Below are positions 23,101 to 30,586 of a stretch of 33,485 nucleotides of DNA, one piece after another (the stretch's first letter is position 1; the number at the start of each line of letters is the position of its first letter). The notes beneath the pieces are model-generated. The model was not told the origin of the DNA. It saw only the letters and a list, made by a program, of their open reading frames with translations, and did no database searches. Made by a program: the position numbers and the translations under genes. This DNA comes from Alicyclobacillaceae bacterium I2511. Lineage in GTDB: Bacteria; Bacillota; Bacilli; Alicyclobacillales; Alicyclobacillaceae. Where the stretch lies: assembly GCA_003584005.1 (NCBI GenBank), contig QXHL01000029.1, positions 1 through 33,485 on the forward strand, given 5' to 3'.

Positions 23101-23708
23101 GCGCTGAACAACACGGGTTTATTAACTCTGTGGGCTTTGACATGTACAATGACATGTTGTCACAGGCGGTTAAGGAGATTCGTGGGCAGCAGGTACAAGA
23201 GCCCCCGGAACCTGTGATTGACTTGGCACTTGAGGCGTATTTACCGGATGACTTTATTTCTGATGCAGCACAAAAGATTGCCATGTACAAGAAATTCAAG
23301 TATGTGCACAGTCTTGAGGGTGCCGATGATTTGGAGGAGGAATTGGAAGACCGCTTTGGAGATCTGCCAGATGCTGTACGCAACCTGTTGGACATCACCC
23401 GCATTAAGAGTTATGGCCTACGTTACGGGGTAGAATCTGTGACAACGGAGGGATTGGATGGGGTGGTTCGCGTTCGTTCGGAGGCGTCCCAGCAAGTGGA
23501 TCCAGGGAAAATGTTTGGTATTTCTAAAATGCACTCCGGAGATTACCGCACCCGTTCCAATGGCATGGTGCAGGTCGCTTTTCGTCTCAAGGGTTTGAAT
23601 GACCGGCAGATTTGCGCTAAACTGCTACGCTTTTTTCACGACTATGAAATGGCTGTGCGAACAGAGTCGGACGCGGTTGTCGAATCCCAGTTAATGGCAA
23701 ATTCGTGA
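20142..23708 (+). CDS. mfd: Transcription-repair coupling factor Mfd
   Basis: Mfd removes RNA polymerase stalled at DNA damage and recruits UvrA. The 1188-residue product has all modules. The UvrB-like N-terminal domains run to about residue 350. The polymerase-interacting CarD-like domain begins near 510 (L-H-P-G-D-Y-V-V-H-V-N-H-G-I-G). The helicase motor has G-D-V-G-Y-G-K-T at 655-662, D-E-E-Q at 756-759 and T-A-T-P-I-P-R-T-L near 785. Translocation motifs such as T-T-T-I-I-E-T-G-L-D-I and Q-L-R-G-R-V-G-R follow, and a C-terminal TRCF domain ends the protein. GTG 20142 is chosen for the GAGGAGG site just upstream; a longer reading from 20079 has no such site. Confidence 0.97.
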   Translation: MIELVRFIAADKDLQNLSTGLKPGGVSALVTGLGGSARRVYFAALQLLQQETASSSAMVVVTHSTMEAEHIWDDLRELLPEVPVLLYPERELAIADVVAYSRDVMMDRLRTLQHLSTQRGPVVVVATLQSAMQPVMKKSLFEHRIFHYQPGETLDLNSHIPELLQAGYERVDMVESHGQFSVRGGILDIFPLTLEQPVRIELFDTEVDSIRSFDPDSQRSTAKYESLSIGPALDFLVSEARMKEVAEELQQHLEKRLRTVTDLETRDRMQSVIGEDIRKFTQALPFVGQLRYTQLLQGSHATLMEYLLGPLTLVFDEPTRLQERQKVLEREFGDWLTNGLMRGELLSGAAAVPNFDALWNQRRAAVVEFSMFARSTGPHRHHWVLSVTAKTMQQFHGQMNVLKTELQRWQRSHTHIILLAATPERADRLERVLQDYRIDVDRLSRFTPSAQPIVLVGNLTAGFELPMEHLAVVLDTEVFSAQKKGRRVRTDLSDAERIKSYQELHPGDYVVHVNHGIGRYLGIETLEIDSRHKDYLHLQYAGNDSLYVPVDQIDQVQRFIGSEDKEPKVYHLGGNEWNRVKQKVSKSVRDIAEDLVKLYAARESAPGHGFAVDTPWQKDFESMFPYEETPDQLRCIEDIKKDMEQPRPMDRLLCGDVGYGKTEVAIRAAFKAVMDSKQVAILVPTTILAHQHYETFKERFSGFPVTIEMLSRFRSRKEALAVAKGLTDGSVDIVIGTHRLLQKSLHFKDLGLLVVDEEQRFGVTHKERLKQLRTNVDCLTLTATPIPRTLHMSLLGVRDLSIIETPPENRFPVQTYVVEYNDALVREALERELSRGGQVYFLYNQVSNINRMAERVRELVPDATVAIAHGQMPEDELERVMLDFLDGTIDVLVTTTIIETGLDIPNVNTLVVYDGDRLGLSQLYQLRGRVGRSHRIAYAYFTYQRDKALTEVAEKRLQAIKEFTELGSGFKIAMRDLAIRGAGNLLGAEQHGFINSVGFDMYNDMLSQAVKEIRGQQVQEPPEPVIDLALEAYLPDDFISDAAQKIAMYKKFKYVHSLEGADDLEEELEDRFGDLPDAVRNLLDITRIKSYGLRYGVESVTTEGLDGVVRVRSEASQQVDPGKMFGISKMHSGDYRTRSNGMVQVAFRLKGLNDRQICAKLLRFFHDYEMAVRTESDAVVESQLMANS

Positions 23709-23733
23709 AAGCGAGGAATATATATTTTTAAAA

Positions 23734-23764
23734 GGCATAGAGGAATCGTTCGGATCGCATAATA
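23734..23764 (+). promoter_or_regulatory. Sigma-G promoter of spoVT
   Basis: GGCATA (23734-23739), 18 bp, then CATAATA (23758-23764) matches the sigma-G consensus TGMATA-N17/18-CATAMTA with one mismatch. It lies about 150 bp before the spoVT start. spoVT is a known sigma-G gene in B. subtilis. Confidence 0.75.
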
Positions 23765-23913
23765 ATTGCACGTCAGGAACCCATCACCCGCAGATGCAAC
23801 AAATTGGGTGTTGCTGACACCGTTGCTTGGCAGAGGGGAACCTGCTGGAACCTTCAGGAGAGAGGTGAACTGGCAAGGAATTCTAAACCTGTATACAAGG
23901 TGGGGATTAGCAA

Positions 23914-24456
23914 TTGAAAGCTACAGGCATCGTACGTAGGATTGATGACCTCGGCCGCGTGGTAATTCCGAAGGAAATTCGACGAACGCTGCGAATTCGT
24001 GAAGGAGATCCCTTAGAAATTTTTGTGGACCGAGACGGAGGCGTCATACTTAAAAAGTACTCTCCGATTGGGGAACTAGGGGATTTCGCGAAGGAATATG
24101 CCGAATCTTTGGCAGACGCAACCGGTCACATCGCTATTATTTCTGACCGGGATGTAATGATTGCTGTTTCAGGTGCAACCAAAAAGGAATTTTTGGACAA
24201 ACCGGTTGCGGAGGACATCGAACAGTGCATGGAGGACAGGCGACTCATGATGGACACAACTCCTGGCGACTACAGTGTCGTTCGTGACCGTATAGAACGG
24301 TACGTCGCGCGGGTGATTGCCCCCATCATTGCAGCAGGGGATCCAATTGGTGCGGTGATTCTGCTGTCTCGCGAAGAAGGCGTAAAAATGGGCGAAGTGG
24401 AACAAAAACTGGCCGAAACTGCTGCTGGTTTCTTAGCCAAGCAAATGGAACAGTAG
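23914..24456 (+). CDS. spoVT: Stage V sporulation regulator SpoVT
   Basis: SpoVT is a forespore transcription factor that modulates sigma-G-dependent genes. The first 50 residues form an AbrB-type swapped-hairpin domain (K-A-T-G-I-V-R-R-I-D-D-L-G-R-V-V-I-P-K-E). The rest, about residues 55-178, is a GAF-like domain, with A-D-A-T-G-H-I-A-I-I-S-D-R-D and P-I-I-A-A-G-D-P-I-G-A-V. The 180-residue length is typical. The start is TTG 23914, eight bases after AAGGTGGGG, at the exact family N-terminus. It is the second AbrB-fold gene in the window. A sigma-G promoter precedes it and a strong terminator follows. Confidence 0.96.
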   Translation: MKATGIVRRIDDLGRVVIPKEIRRTLRIREGDPLEIFVDRDGGVILKKYSPIGELGDFAKEYAESLADATGHIAIISDRDVMIAVSGATKKEFLDKPVAEDIEQCMEDRRLMMDTTPGDYSVVRDRIERYVARVIAPIIAAGDPIGAVILLSREEGVKMGEVEQKLAETAAGFLAKQMEQ

Positions 24457-24521
24457 GTTCTCCTGCACGTTGAATAGGAGGGTGCCCGCAAAAAAACTTC
24501 ATGGGCACTGTGGGGAAGAAT

Positions 24522-24555
24522 GGGCGGTCCGAAAATCGGGCTGCCCGTTTTTTTT
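24522..24555 (+). terminator. Intrinsic terminator after spoVT
   Basis: GGGCGGTCCGA (24522-24532) pairs with TCGGGCTGCCC (24536-24546), with two G-T wobbles, around a three-base loop. An eight-base T-tract follows. A smaller GTGCCC/GGGCAC hairpin lies just upstream, around 24482-24508. Confidence 0.92.
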
Positions 24556-24705
24556 AGGGTCTGTCCGAAACAACCATGGCCTGGGTTTCATTTCTGCTGG
24601 GTCTTATGGGAGACGCAGAAATAGTCACTAACAACGGGATGGACTAATTTGTGGAATTGGCCCATAGGTATAAAACCGAGTTGGACAGGTGTGGGAGGGG
24701 ATGGG

Positions 24706-26322
24706 TTGCTGTCTTCAAACAGGTTTTTACGCGGGGCCATGCTGCTCACAGGGGCTGCATTGACATCAAAAATTCTCGGTTCTGTCTACACAATTATTCT
24801 CCAAAATGTCATCGGTGATAGAGGAATGGGCCTGTTTCAAATGGCTTATCCTATTTATGCCACGCTGTTGGCTGTTGCCACAGCAGGTTTCCCTGTCGCA
24901 ATTTCCAAATTGGTTTCAGAGCGGGTTGCCTTGCAGGATGTGCAAGGGGCACAGCAGGTGCTGCGAGCGGCGGCGGTGTTGCTGCTTTTTGGTGGGGTTG
25001 CGGCTTTTTGTGCGCTGTTTTTTGCACCCACATTTTGGGCCCGTATCGCGGGAGATCCGGCCGCTGCAGATGCCATCCGTGCCATTGCACCAGCGCTTTT
25101 AATTGTCCCGGTTTTAAGCGTCTGGCGCGGTTATTACCAGGGTTACCAGTGGATGGAACCGACCGCAGTTTCACAGGTTGTAGAGCAGTTGGTACGAGTG
25201 GTTACCATCATTGGATTAACGTTGTGGCTGATGCACGCTGGCTATGATATGGCCATGGCGGCCGCAGGTGCGGCCTTTGGGGCTGTGACGGGGGCTTTTG
25301 CGGGATTACTGGTGTTACTGTATTATCGCCGCCGACAAAGCCAGAACGCGCAGTCCCAGCGGAGGGGGAGGGGAGACTTTTGGGGCTGGACAAAGCGCTT
25401 ACTGTACGTCGCTTTCCCCATTAGCCTCGGAGCATTGGTGGTCCCCTTGATGCACAATGTGGATGTCGTAACTGTCGTTAATTTGCTGAAACGCGCAGGG
25501 GTTGCTCAAACAGAAGCTACCACAGACTTTGGTTTGCTCAGTGGCAGGGCTTACAAACTCATGATGTTGCCCACCACTTTGGCGGCGGGTATTGGGATTG
25601 CCGTGATGCCTGCTGTGTCGGCGGCGGTTGCTTTGGGGAGAAGTGCACAATTGGCAAACCGCGTGGACACCGCCCTGCGTCTGACCGTGCTATTGTCGTT
25701 ACCTGCCAGTGTGGGGTTGGCACTGTTGGCGAAATCTGTGGACATTGCTTTATTTGAAAATGTTCGGGGTGCTGGGGTGATTCAGGTGATGGCCTTGGCC
25801 ATTCTGTTTGCCAGCCTGCAAACTGTGATTTCTGCTATTTTGCAGGGGTCAGGATGGATGTATGCACCGGTCTTGTATCTCGTTTTGGCGGCCATGGTGA
25901 AGGCCACTGCCAACATGAGTTGGGTCCCTCACTTTGGCATCGCGGGGGCCGCTTGGAGCACGGTGGTTAGCTATGTTGTGGCCACAGCCTTAAACCTGTG
26001 GGGGTTGCACCGGCGTTTTCAGGCAACCATCCCGTGGCTGCGTTGGTTTGGTGCACCTTTGCTGGCCGCCTTAATTATGGCCGGGTTTGTCTTTGCCATG
26101 GAACGACAATGGGAGATATGGGGCGGATTGTACGGGAATCGATTGGCCGCAGGTCTGGTTTCACTTGGGATTGTGCAGGTGGGCGTGGTAATATACGGGT
26201 TAGCCCTATTGCTGACGGGAGCTATGACAGAAGTGGACCTGCGGTCTGCACCGCGCGTTGGCAATAGAGTGGCTGATTGGTGCATTCGTTTCGGCTTTTT
26301 GCGTCCAAACCCAGCTAAATGA
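24706..26322 (+). CDS. yabM: YabM/SpoVB-like polysaccharide flippase, MOP superfamily
   Basis: Members of this branch of the MOP (MATE/MurJ-like) superfamily move lipid-linked saccharides across the membrane; B. subtilis has several (SpoVB, YtgP, YabM). The 538-residue product begins with R-F-L-R-G-A-M-L-L-T-G-A-A-L-T-S-K-I-L-G-S and N-V-I-G-D-R-G-M-G-L-F-Q, the usual first helix and loop, and then shows many hydrophobic segments consistent with 13-14 membrane spans. TTG 24706 is chosen because GGGAGGGG lies five bases upstream and the family begins here; a longer reading starts at TTG 24649. The substrate cannot be told from sequence. It lies between spoVT and yabN as in Bacillus. Confidence 0.88.
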   Translation: MLSSNRFLRGAMLLTGAALTSKILGSVYTIILQNVIGDRGMGLFQMAYPIYATLLAVATAGFPVAISKLVSERVALQDVQGAQQVLRAAAVLLLFGGVAAFCALFFAPTFWARIAGDPAAADAIRAIAPALLIVPVLSVWRGYYQGYQWMEPTAVSQVVEQLVRVVTIIGLTLWLMHAGYDMAMAAAGAAFGAVTGAFAGLLVLLYYRRRQSQNAQSQRRGRGDFWGWTKRLLYVAFPISLGALVVPLMHNVDVVTVVNLLKRAGVAQTEATTDFGLLSGRAYKLMMLPTTLAAGIGIAVMPAVSAAVALGRSAQLANRVDTALRLTVLLSLPASVGLALLAKSVDIALFENVRGAGVIQVMALAILFASLQTVISAILQGSGWMYAPVLYLVLAAMVKATANMSWVPHFGIAGAAWSTVVSYVVATALNLWGLHRRFQATIPWLRWFGAPLLAALIMAGFVFAMERQWEIWGGLYGNRLAAGLVSLGIVQVGVVIYGLALLLTGAMTEVDLRSAPRVGNRVADWCIRFGFLRPNPAK

Positions 26323-26349
26323 GTGTCAGGGAGAGGGGAGGCTGTGAGT

Positions 26350-27867
26350 GTGGCAAGGGTTCTTGTAGTGGGCTTGGGACCGGGGGGGTTGGACAGCGTT
26401 CCTCTAGGCGTATATCGTCTGTTGACCTCTGGACGTCCGGTCTATTTCCGTACATTTGTTCACCCTTGCGTTCCGCAACTTTTGGCACAGGGGGTTCAGG
26501 CGACGTCGTTTGACGAGGTCTACGAGACAGAGCCATCCTTTTCCTCCGTATATGCTCGTATTACTGCAATCCTAACACAAGCGGCCTTGGCAGAGGGGGA
26601 AGTTGTCTATGCTGTTCCAGGGCACCCGTCGGTGGGAGAGCAGACCGTGCAAAATCTTTTGCGGTCTGACGAGGCTGTAGAGGTGGTGCTGGGTGGGGGA
26701 CAAAGTTTTGTGGATGCCGTTTGGGCGCGTTTGCAAATCGATCCTGCCGAGGGCTTTTTACTTCTAGACGGGACAAACTTACGCTCGAACACGCTACAGC
26801 CTACTTTACATACCCTGATTGCTCAGGTTTATGACAAATCTACGGCTGGTGAAGTTAAACTCACGTTAATGCAGGTATACCCGGACGAATATCCTGTCAC
26901 AGTGATTCGGGCGGCGGGTGTGAGTGAACTGGAGCGAATTCAACAAATGCCCCTTTACCAACTGGATTGGCAAGACTGGCTGGATCACCTGACTAGTGTC
27001 TATGTTCCACCAGCCACGCAGTCTACCCAAACCTTACACAGGGACCCAGGAGTGCTACTGGACTTGGTGAAGCGTTTGCGGGCCCCTGGGGGATGCCCAT
27101 GGGACCGTGCCCAGACCCACCTTTCCTTGCGCCCCTTTGTCCTTGAGGAGGCCTATGAGGTTGCCTATGCACTCACCCATGGGCGTCCAGAGGAGCAGGC
27201 TGATGAACTGGGGGATCTGTTGTTGCAGGTGTTGTTGAACGCCGCGATTGCAGAGGAGACCGGGGAATTTTCGTGGCGAGATGTGGTGCAGGCCTTGGCG
27301 GACAAACTGGTTCGCCGTCATCCCCATGTTTTTGGTACACTTGGACCCCTCACCGTGGGGGAAGTACAGGCCCTGTGGGACACAGTCAAGGCCGAAGAAC
27401 GTCAGCAGCAGCCTAATCAGACTTTTCCCAACAACGGGAACGCTTTATCTGAGGGTGTTTTGGCCCATGTGAAGTGGTATGGTCCGCCTTTGCAGACTGC
27501 TTTAGACCTGCAAGAAAGGGCTGCACGGGTGGGCTTTGATTGGGAGCGCCTGGAGGATGTTCTCGAAAAGGTCAAGGAAGAGTGGCAAGAGGTTTTAACG
27601 GCCCAGCAACAGGGCCAAACTGAAGATGTGGTTGAGGAACTGGGAGATCTATTGTTTGTCTTGGTGAACTTCGCCCGCTGGCTGCAGGTAGATGCAGAGC
27701 AAGCCCTGATGAACGCCAACAAGAAGTTTATTGATAGATTCCAAACAATGGAGCGCGCGGCTGCTATAAACCGGGAATCATTGCAGGAGTTGACGTTGAA
27801 GCGGTGGGATGAGTACTGGCGCATTGCAAAAACAAAAGGAAATTATTCCGGAAAAACGGAAGCTTAG
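26350..27867 (+). CDS. yabN: Tetrapyrrole methylase-MazG fusion protein YabN
   Basis: YabN joins an N-terminal SAM-dependent methylase-like domain (about residues 1-215) to a C-terminal MazG nucleotide pyrophosphohydrolase (about 230-505), thought to cleanse non-canonical NTPs. The first domain has V-V-G-L-G-P-G-G-L-D and V-Y-A-V-P-G-H-P-S-V. The second has G-G-C-P-W-D-R-A-Q-T-H, L-E-E-A-Y-E-V and D-E-L-G-D-L-L, the metal-binding E-E-x-x-D pattern, and a later V-E-E-L-G-D-L-L-F repeat. GTG 26350 is chosen because GGGGAGG then lies at proper distance; GTG 26323 and 26344 are possible. It follows yabM closely and is probably co-transcribed with it. Confidence 0.93.
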   Translation: MARVLVVGLGPGGLDSVPLGVYRLLTSGRPVYFRTFVHPCVPQLLAQGVQATSFDEVYETEPSFSSVYARITAILTQAALAEGEVVYAVPGHPSVGEQTVQNLLRSDEAVEVVLGGGQSFVDAVWARLQIDPAEGFLLLDGTNLRSNTLQPTLHTLIAQVYDKSTAGEVKLTLMQVYPDEYPVTVIRAAGVSELERIQQMPLYQLDWQDWLDHLTSVYVPPATQSTQTLHRDPGVLLDLVKRLRAPGGCPWDRAQTHLSLRPFVLEEAYEVAYALTHGRPEEQADELGDLLLQVLLNAAIAEETGEFSWRDVVQALADKLVRRHPHVFGTLGPLTVGEVQALWDTVKAEERQQQPNQTFPNNGNALSEGVLAHVKWYGPPLQTALDLQERAARVGFDWERLEDVLEKVKEEWQEVLTAQQQGQTEDVVEELGDLLFVLVNFARWLQVDAEQALMNANKKFIDRFQTMERAAAINRESLQELTLKRWDEYWRIAKTKGNYSGKTEA

Positions 27868-27930
27868 CAGGAATTTCGACAAGGGGAACGAATACCATTC
27901 TCCGACACCGCCGCAAAGGGGGCACGAGCA

Positions 27931-28203
27931 GTGAATAAAGTGGATATCATTAACAGGGTAGCTGAACAAGCTGGTTTAAAGAAAAAGGATGCAGAGGTAG
28001 CTGTTAACAGCGTCTTTAATGCCATTGAAGAAGCATTGGCAGCCGGTGATAAGGTTCAGGTAATTGGCTTTGGAACGTTTGAAACTCGTCAACGCGCAGC
28101 CAGATCTGGGAGGAATCCCCAAACGGGCGAGAGCATATCCATTCCAGCGTCCACGATTCCAGCCTTCAAACCGGGCAATCGCTTAAAGGAATTGATGAAG
28201 TAA
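27931..28203 (+). CDS. hup: DNA-binding protein HU
   Basis: HU bends and compacts DNA as a dimer. The 90-residue product is full length: M-N-K-V-D-I-I-N-R-V-A at the start, V-I-G-F-G-T-F-E-T-R-Q-R-A-A-R at the arm base, G-R-N-P-Q-T-G in the DNA-intercalating arm, and A-F-K-P-G-N-R-L-K near the end. The start is GTG 27931 after AAAGGGGG. B. subtilis has its HU gene elsewhere, but a hup gene between mazG and the S4 gene is common in other Firmicutes. Confidence 0.97.
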   Translation: MNKVDIINRVAEQAGLKKKDAEVAVNSVFNAIEEALAAGDKVQVIGFGTFETRQRAARSGRNPQTGESISIPASTIPAFKPGNRLKELMK

Positions 28204-28204
28204 A

Positions 28205-28489
28205 TTGCGCCTGGACAAGTTTTTGAAAACTTCACGGCTGATTAAGCGCCGAACTGTGGCCAAAGAAGTCACCGATGCGGGGCGGGTTTGGGTCAATGGC
28301 AAAGTGGCGAAGGCGGCCACAGAGGTGAAGGTTGGAGACGTGCTGAGACTTCGCTATGGCAACCGGATTACCGAGGTCCAAGTATTGCTAGTCACAGAGA
28401 ACCCACGTAAAGAAGCAGCTGCTGAAATGTATGAAATACTGCACAATGAATCGACGACAGAATTAGATACACCCAATAGTCCGTTTTGA
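28205..28489 (+). CDS. rqcP: RqcP (YabO), S4-domain ribosome quality control factor
   Basis: RqcP works with RqcH on stalled 50S subunits to add C-terminal alanine tails to nascent chains. The 94-residue product is an S4 domain: M-R-L-D-K-F-L-K-T-S-R-L-I-K-R-R-T-V-A-K at the start, then V-W-V-N-G-K-V-A-K-A and V-G-D-V-L-R-L-R-Y-G. The start is TTG 28205, two bases after the hup stop, exactly at the family N-terminus; no strong Shine-Dalgarno site is seen, so translation is probably coupled to hup. The last seven codons lie in the left arm of a 14-bp hairpin. Confidence 0.93.
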   Translation: MRLDKFLKTSRLIKRRTVAKEVTDAGRVWVNGKVAKAATEVKVGDVLRLRYGNRITEVQVLLVTENPRKEAAAEMYEILHNESTTELDTPNSPF

Positions 28490-28505
28490 GGGGACTGTTG
28501 GGTGT
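28469..28505 (+). other. 14-bp hairpin spanning the rqcP stop codon
   Basis: ACACCCAATAGTCC (28469-28482) pairs with GGACTGTTGGGTGT (28492-28505), one T-G wobble only, around a nine-base loop containing the rqcP stop. No T-tract follows, so it is not a standard terminator; it might protect the mRNA 3' end or act in RNA processing. Confidence 0.7.
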
Positions 28506-28577
28506 AACCGCTGATTTAAAAGGACGTTCATGCCGGAAGACAAGTTTCTGATGTTTAAAGATGGCCGCTGATGTCGA

Positions 28578-28607
28578 AGAAGGCTCTGATGATGGAGCCT
28601 TCTTTTT
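28578..28607 (+). terminator. Intrinsic terminator after rqcP
   Basis: AGAAGGCTC (28578-28586) pairs perfectly with GAGCCTTCT (28595-28603) around the loop TGATGATG, followed by a T-tract. It separates the yabM-yabN-hup-rqcP group from yabP. Confidence 0.92.
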
Positions 28608-28636
28608 GTTGCTTGTTCTAGACATTTGTCGTTTAG

Positions 28637-28644
28637 CATAAATT
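28637..28644 (+). promoter_or_regulatory. Possible sigma-E -10 element of yabP
   Basis: CATAAATT matches the sigma-E -10 consensus CATACANT at seven of eight positions and lies about 35 bp before yabP. The upstream -35 match is poor. yabP and yabQ are known sigma-E genes in B. subtilis. Confidence 0.3.
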
Positions 28645-28678
28645 AAATTACACCAGGACTGGACAGGGCGGGGGGATA

Positions 28679-28945
28679 ATGATGCAGCCACCAGAGCAGC
28701 ACGACCTTACCATCAAGGACAGGAAGGTTGTTGAAGTCAGCGGTGTTGCCAGTGTAGAAAGTTTTGATGCAACGGCCTTCGCCCTTGTCACGAGCGGGGG
28801 GCCGCTGATTATTCAAGGCAGCGGTTTGCATATGAAGCACCTGGATTTGCAAACGGGTGTGGTCATCATCGAAGGGACGGTGGCCAGTGTGGCATATGGC
28901 CAAGAACAAAAGAAAAAGCATTTGACACAACGGTTGTTTCGTTAA
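28679..28945 (+). CDS. yabP: Sporulation protein YabP
   Basis: YabP is a small mother-cell protein needed for efficient sporulation in B. subtilis; its biochemical role is unknown. The 88-residue product is recognised by H-D-L-T-I-K-D-R-K-V-V-E-V-S-G-V near the start, F-V/L-like S-F-D-A-T-A-F-A-L-V-T, L-I-I-Q-G-S-G-L-H-M-K-H-L-D-L near residue 43 and V-I-I-E-G-T-V-A-S-V-A-Y. Two ATG codons in tandem (28679 and 28682) follow GGGGGGATA. One base separates its stop from yabQ. Confidence 0.92.
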   Translation: MMQPPEQHDLTIKDRKVVEVSGVASVESFDATAFALVTSGGPLIIQGSGLHMKHLDLQTGVVIIEGTVASVAYGQEQKKKHLTQRLFR

Positions 28946-28946
28946 T

Positions 28947-29525
28947 ATGGCGGAACAGACGGGGTATCTATTTTGGCTGATACTGTTGGGAGCCAGTCTG
29001 GGTGCAACCTTTGATATTTATAATACTGTCACCCATATGGAGTGGCTGAAGTGGCTTCGGTCGTTGTTGGACATCCTCTTTTGGGTAGTTGCTGCAGGAG
29101 CCGTGTATTTTGTGGCGTTCGTACACGACAACGGAAAAATCCGTATCCACACTTTGGCATTGCTTTTAGTCGGGTATGTTTTTTATCGTTTGACTATGCA
29201 CTCCTTTGTTGTGCGCAGTGCTTTTTGGGTGGTGCATCTAATGGATAGGGTCTATCGAATCTTTGCTATGCTCATGAGAGTGCTCGTTTTGGTGCCTTTG
29301 CATGGGTTATGGGGGGGGTTAGCGTGGACGACTGCAGTCGTCTACCACCTTGGCTGTAAACTGGAAGATGGGGCCGTGTGGGTGCTATCTCAAACGTGGT
29401 GGTTTAGTGTCGGGATGTGGATTAAAAAAAGTCCCAAGATGCAAAAGTTTATTGATGGGGTGCGGAATAATTGGGAGGAATTCGGGGTGATTGCGTCGAA
29501 CTGGTTGAAATCGCTACTACTATGA
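28947..29525 (+). CDS. yabQ: Spore cortex biosynthesis protein YabQ
   Basis: YabQ is a forespore outer-membrane protein required for cortex formation in B. subtilis. The 192-residue product has several hydrophobic segments in its first 130 residues. The start shows L-G-A-S-L-G-A-T-F-D-I-Y-N-T and the middle D-I-L-F-W-V-V-A-A-G-A-V-Y-F, which is the family pattern (D-x-x-x-W near residue 45). The C-terminal 50 residues are polar and basic. The ATG at 28947 has no strong Shine-Dalgarno site and follows the yabP stop by one base, so it is probably translated by coupling. Confidence 0.88.
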   Translation: MAEQTGYLFWLILLGASLGATFDIYNTVTHMEWLKWLRSLLDILFWVVAAGAVYFVAFVHDNGKIRIHTLALLLVGYVFYRLTMHSFVVRSAFWVVHLMDRVYRIFAMLMRVLVLVPLHGLWGGLAWTTAVVYHLGCKLEDGAVWVLSQTWWFSVGMWIKKSPKMQKFIDGVRNNWEEFGVIASNWLKSLLL

Positions 29526-29599
29526 GATCCGCTGCAGTAGTTGCCGTTAAGGGTGACAAGTTGTGGTGGTTCAACCAGAGACGGACGGTGATTTAATCC

Positions 29600-29947
29600 G
29601 TGTGGAAGGATGCCTCTGCGGCTACACAAACCATCCGCCAAACACCAGAGCGGGGGGCGATTTTAACACATAACCGTCGCTTTCGGATGCGTTATTTCGT
29701 TTTTGTATTAGTTTTGGCGTGGGCAGGGTACGACTACATCCACATCCAACTGCCCCAGTTAGGGCTGCTGCAGACTCAAGAAGGGCAATTACAAGTGCAA
29801 CTGAATACTCTAAATCAGCAACACGTAAACCTATCCATGCAGTCCAAACAACTGCAAAGTGACGCCTATGTGGCGAAATACGCCAGTGAACAGTATAATT
29901 TGGTATTGCCAGGACAGGTGGCGTTCACTGTGCAATCTAGTCGCTGA
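29600..29947 (+). CDS. divIC: Septum formation protein DivIC (FtsB-like)
   Basis: DivIC joins FtsL and DivIB in the divisome. The 115-residue product has a short cytoplasmic N-terminus, one membrane segment at about residues 31-46 (Y-F-V-F-V-L-V-L-A-W-A-G-Y), then a coiled coil rich in Q and L, and a C-terminal A-K-Y-A-S-E-Q-Y-N-L-V-L-P-G that matches the family's end motif. The GTG at 29600 follows an in-frame stop closely. The Shine-Dalgarno match is weak. It lies after yabQ as in Bacillus. Confidence 0.88.
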   Translation: MWKDASAATQTIRQTPERGAILTHNRRFRMRYFVFVLVLAWAGYDYIHIQLPQLGLLQTQEGQLQVQLNTLNQQHVNLSMQSKQLQSDAYVAKYASEQYNLVLPGQVAFTVQSSR

Positions 29948-30042
29948 CGCAGTTGTTGAAGAGTTGGGTCCTTGATCGCAACTTGCAAATTTCTTATATT
30001 TAGGAGAGCCCACTCAACCCTTTAAGGAGGAAATTGTTTCGT

Positions 30043-30447
30043 ATGGCCATTGAGGTCGGTAGTAAATTGTCTGGTAAGGTGACGGGCATTACCCATTTTG
30101 GAGCGTTTGTTTTACTACCAGAGGGTGTGACCGGTCTGGTGCACATTTCGGAAATATCCGATCAATATGTAAAAGACATTCATGACTACCTGAAAGTTAA
30201 TGACGAGGTTACCGTCAAGGTGATTCATGTGGACGACGACGGAAAAATAGGCTTGTCGATTCGCCAGGCCATTGATCCGCCGCCCGGAGCTGTGACCGCA
30301 CCTGCCCGGCGTCCGCGTGCAGTTCGTCCGCCTCGGCAGACTTTTGAAGACAAACTGTCGAGATTTATGAAAGACAGTGATGATCGATTGCAAGCACTGC
30401 GACGCAGTGAGGCAAAACGAGGTGGACGTGGCGGACGGCGGGGATAA
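30043..30447 (+). CDS. yabR: S1 RNA-binding domain protein YabR
   Basis: The protein has one S1 domain (residues 1 to about 80) with I-E-V-G-S-K-L-S-G-K-V-T-G-I and F-G-A-F-V-L-L-P-E-G-V-T-G-L-V-H-I-S-E-I, and a proline/arginine-rich tail ending in R-G-G-R-G-G-R-R-G. It aligns end to end with B. subtilis YabR, a polynucleotide phosphorylase-like S1 protein of uncertain function. ATG 30043 gives the family start M-A-I-E-V-G-S; AAGGAGG lies 12 bases upstream, so TTG 30034 is a weaker alternative. Length is 134 residues. Confidence 0.94.
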   Translation: MAIEVGSKLSGKVTGITHFGAFVLLPEGVTGLVHISEISDQYVKDIHDYLKVNDEVTVKVIHVDDDGKIGLSIRQAIDPPPGAVTAPARRPRAVRPPRQTFEDKLSRFMKDSDDRLQALRRSEAKRGGRGGRRG

Positions 30448-30586
30448 TTTGTAGGACGATGGGGCTTATTTGGGTTGCTTTTTATTCCCTTATTACGCTT
30501 TTTATGGGTGGATGGACAGGGCTGTTGTGGAACAAAAAAAGTCGGCATCCCGGGGGCATCGCCCCGCTGAAGGGGGTCATCATGGG

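Noticed and set aside
24557-24705. Insertion sequence end before yabM
   Set aside because: GTCTGTCCGAAA at about 24560-24571 resembles the end of the element at 16235, but no partner inverted repeat or coding remnant was found nearby.
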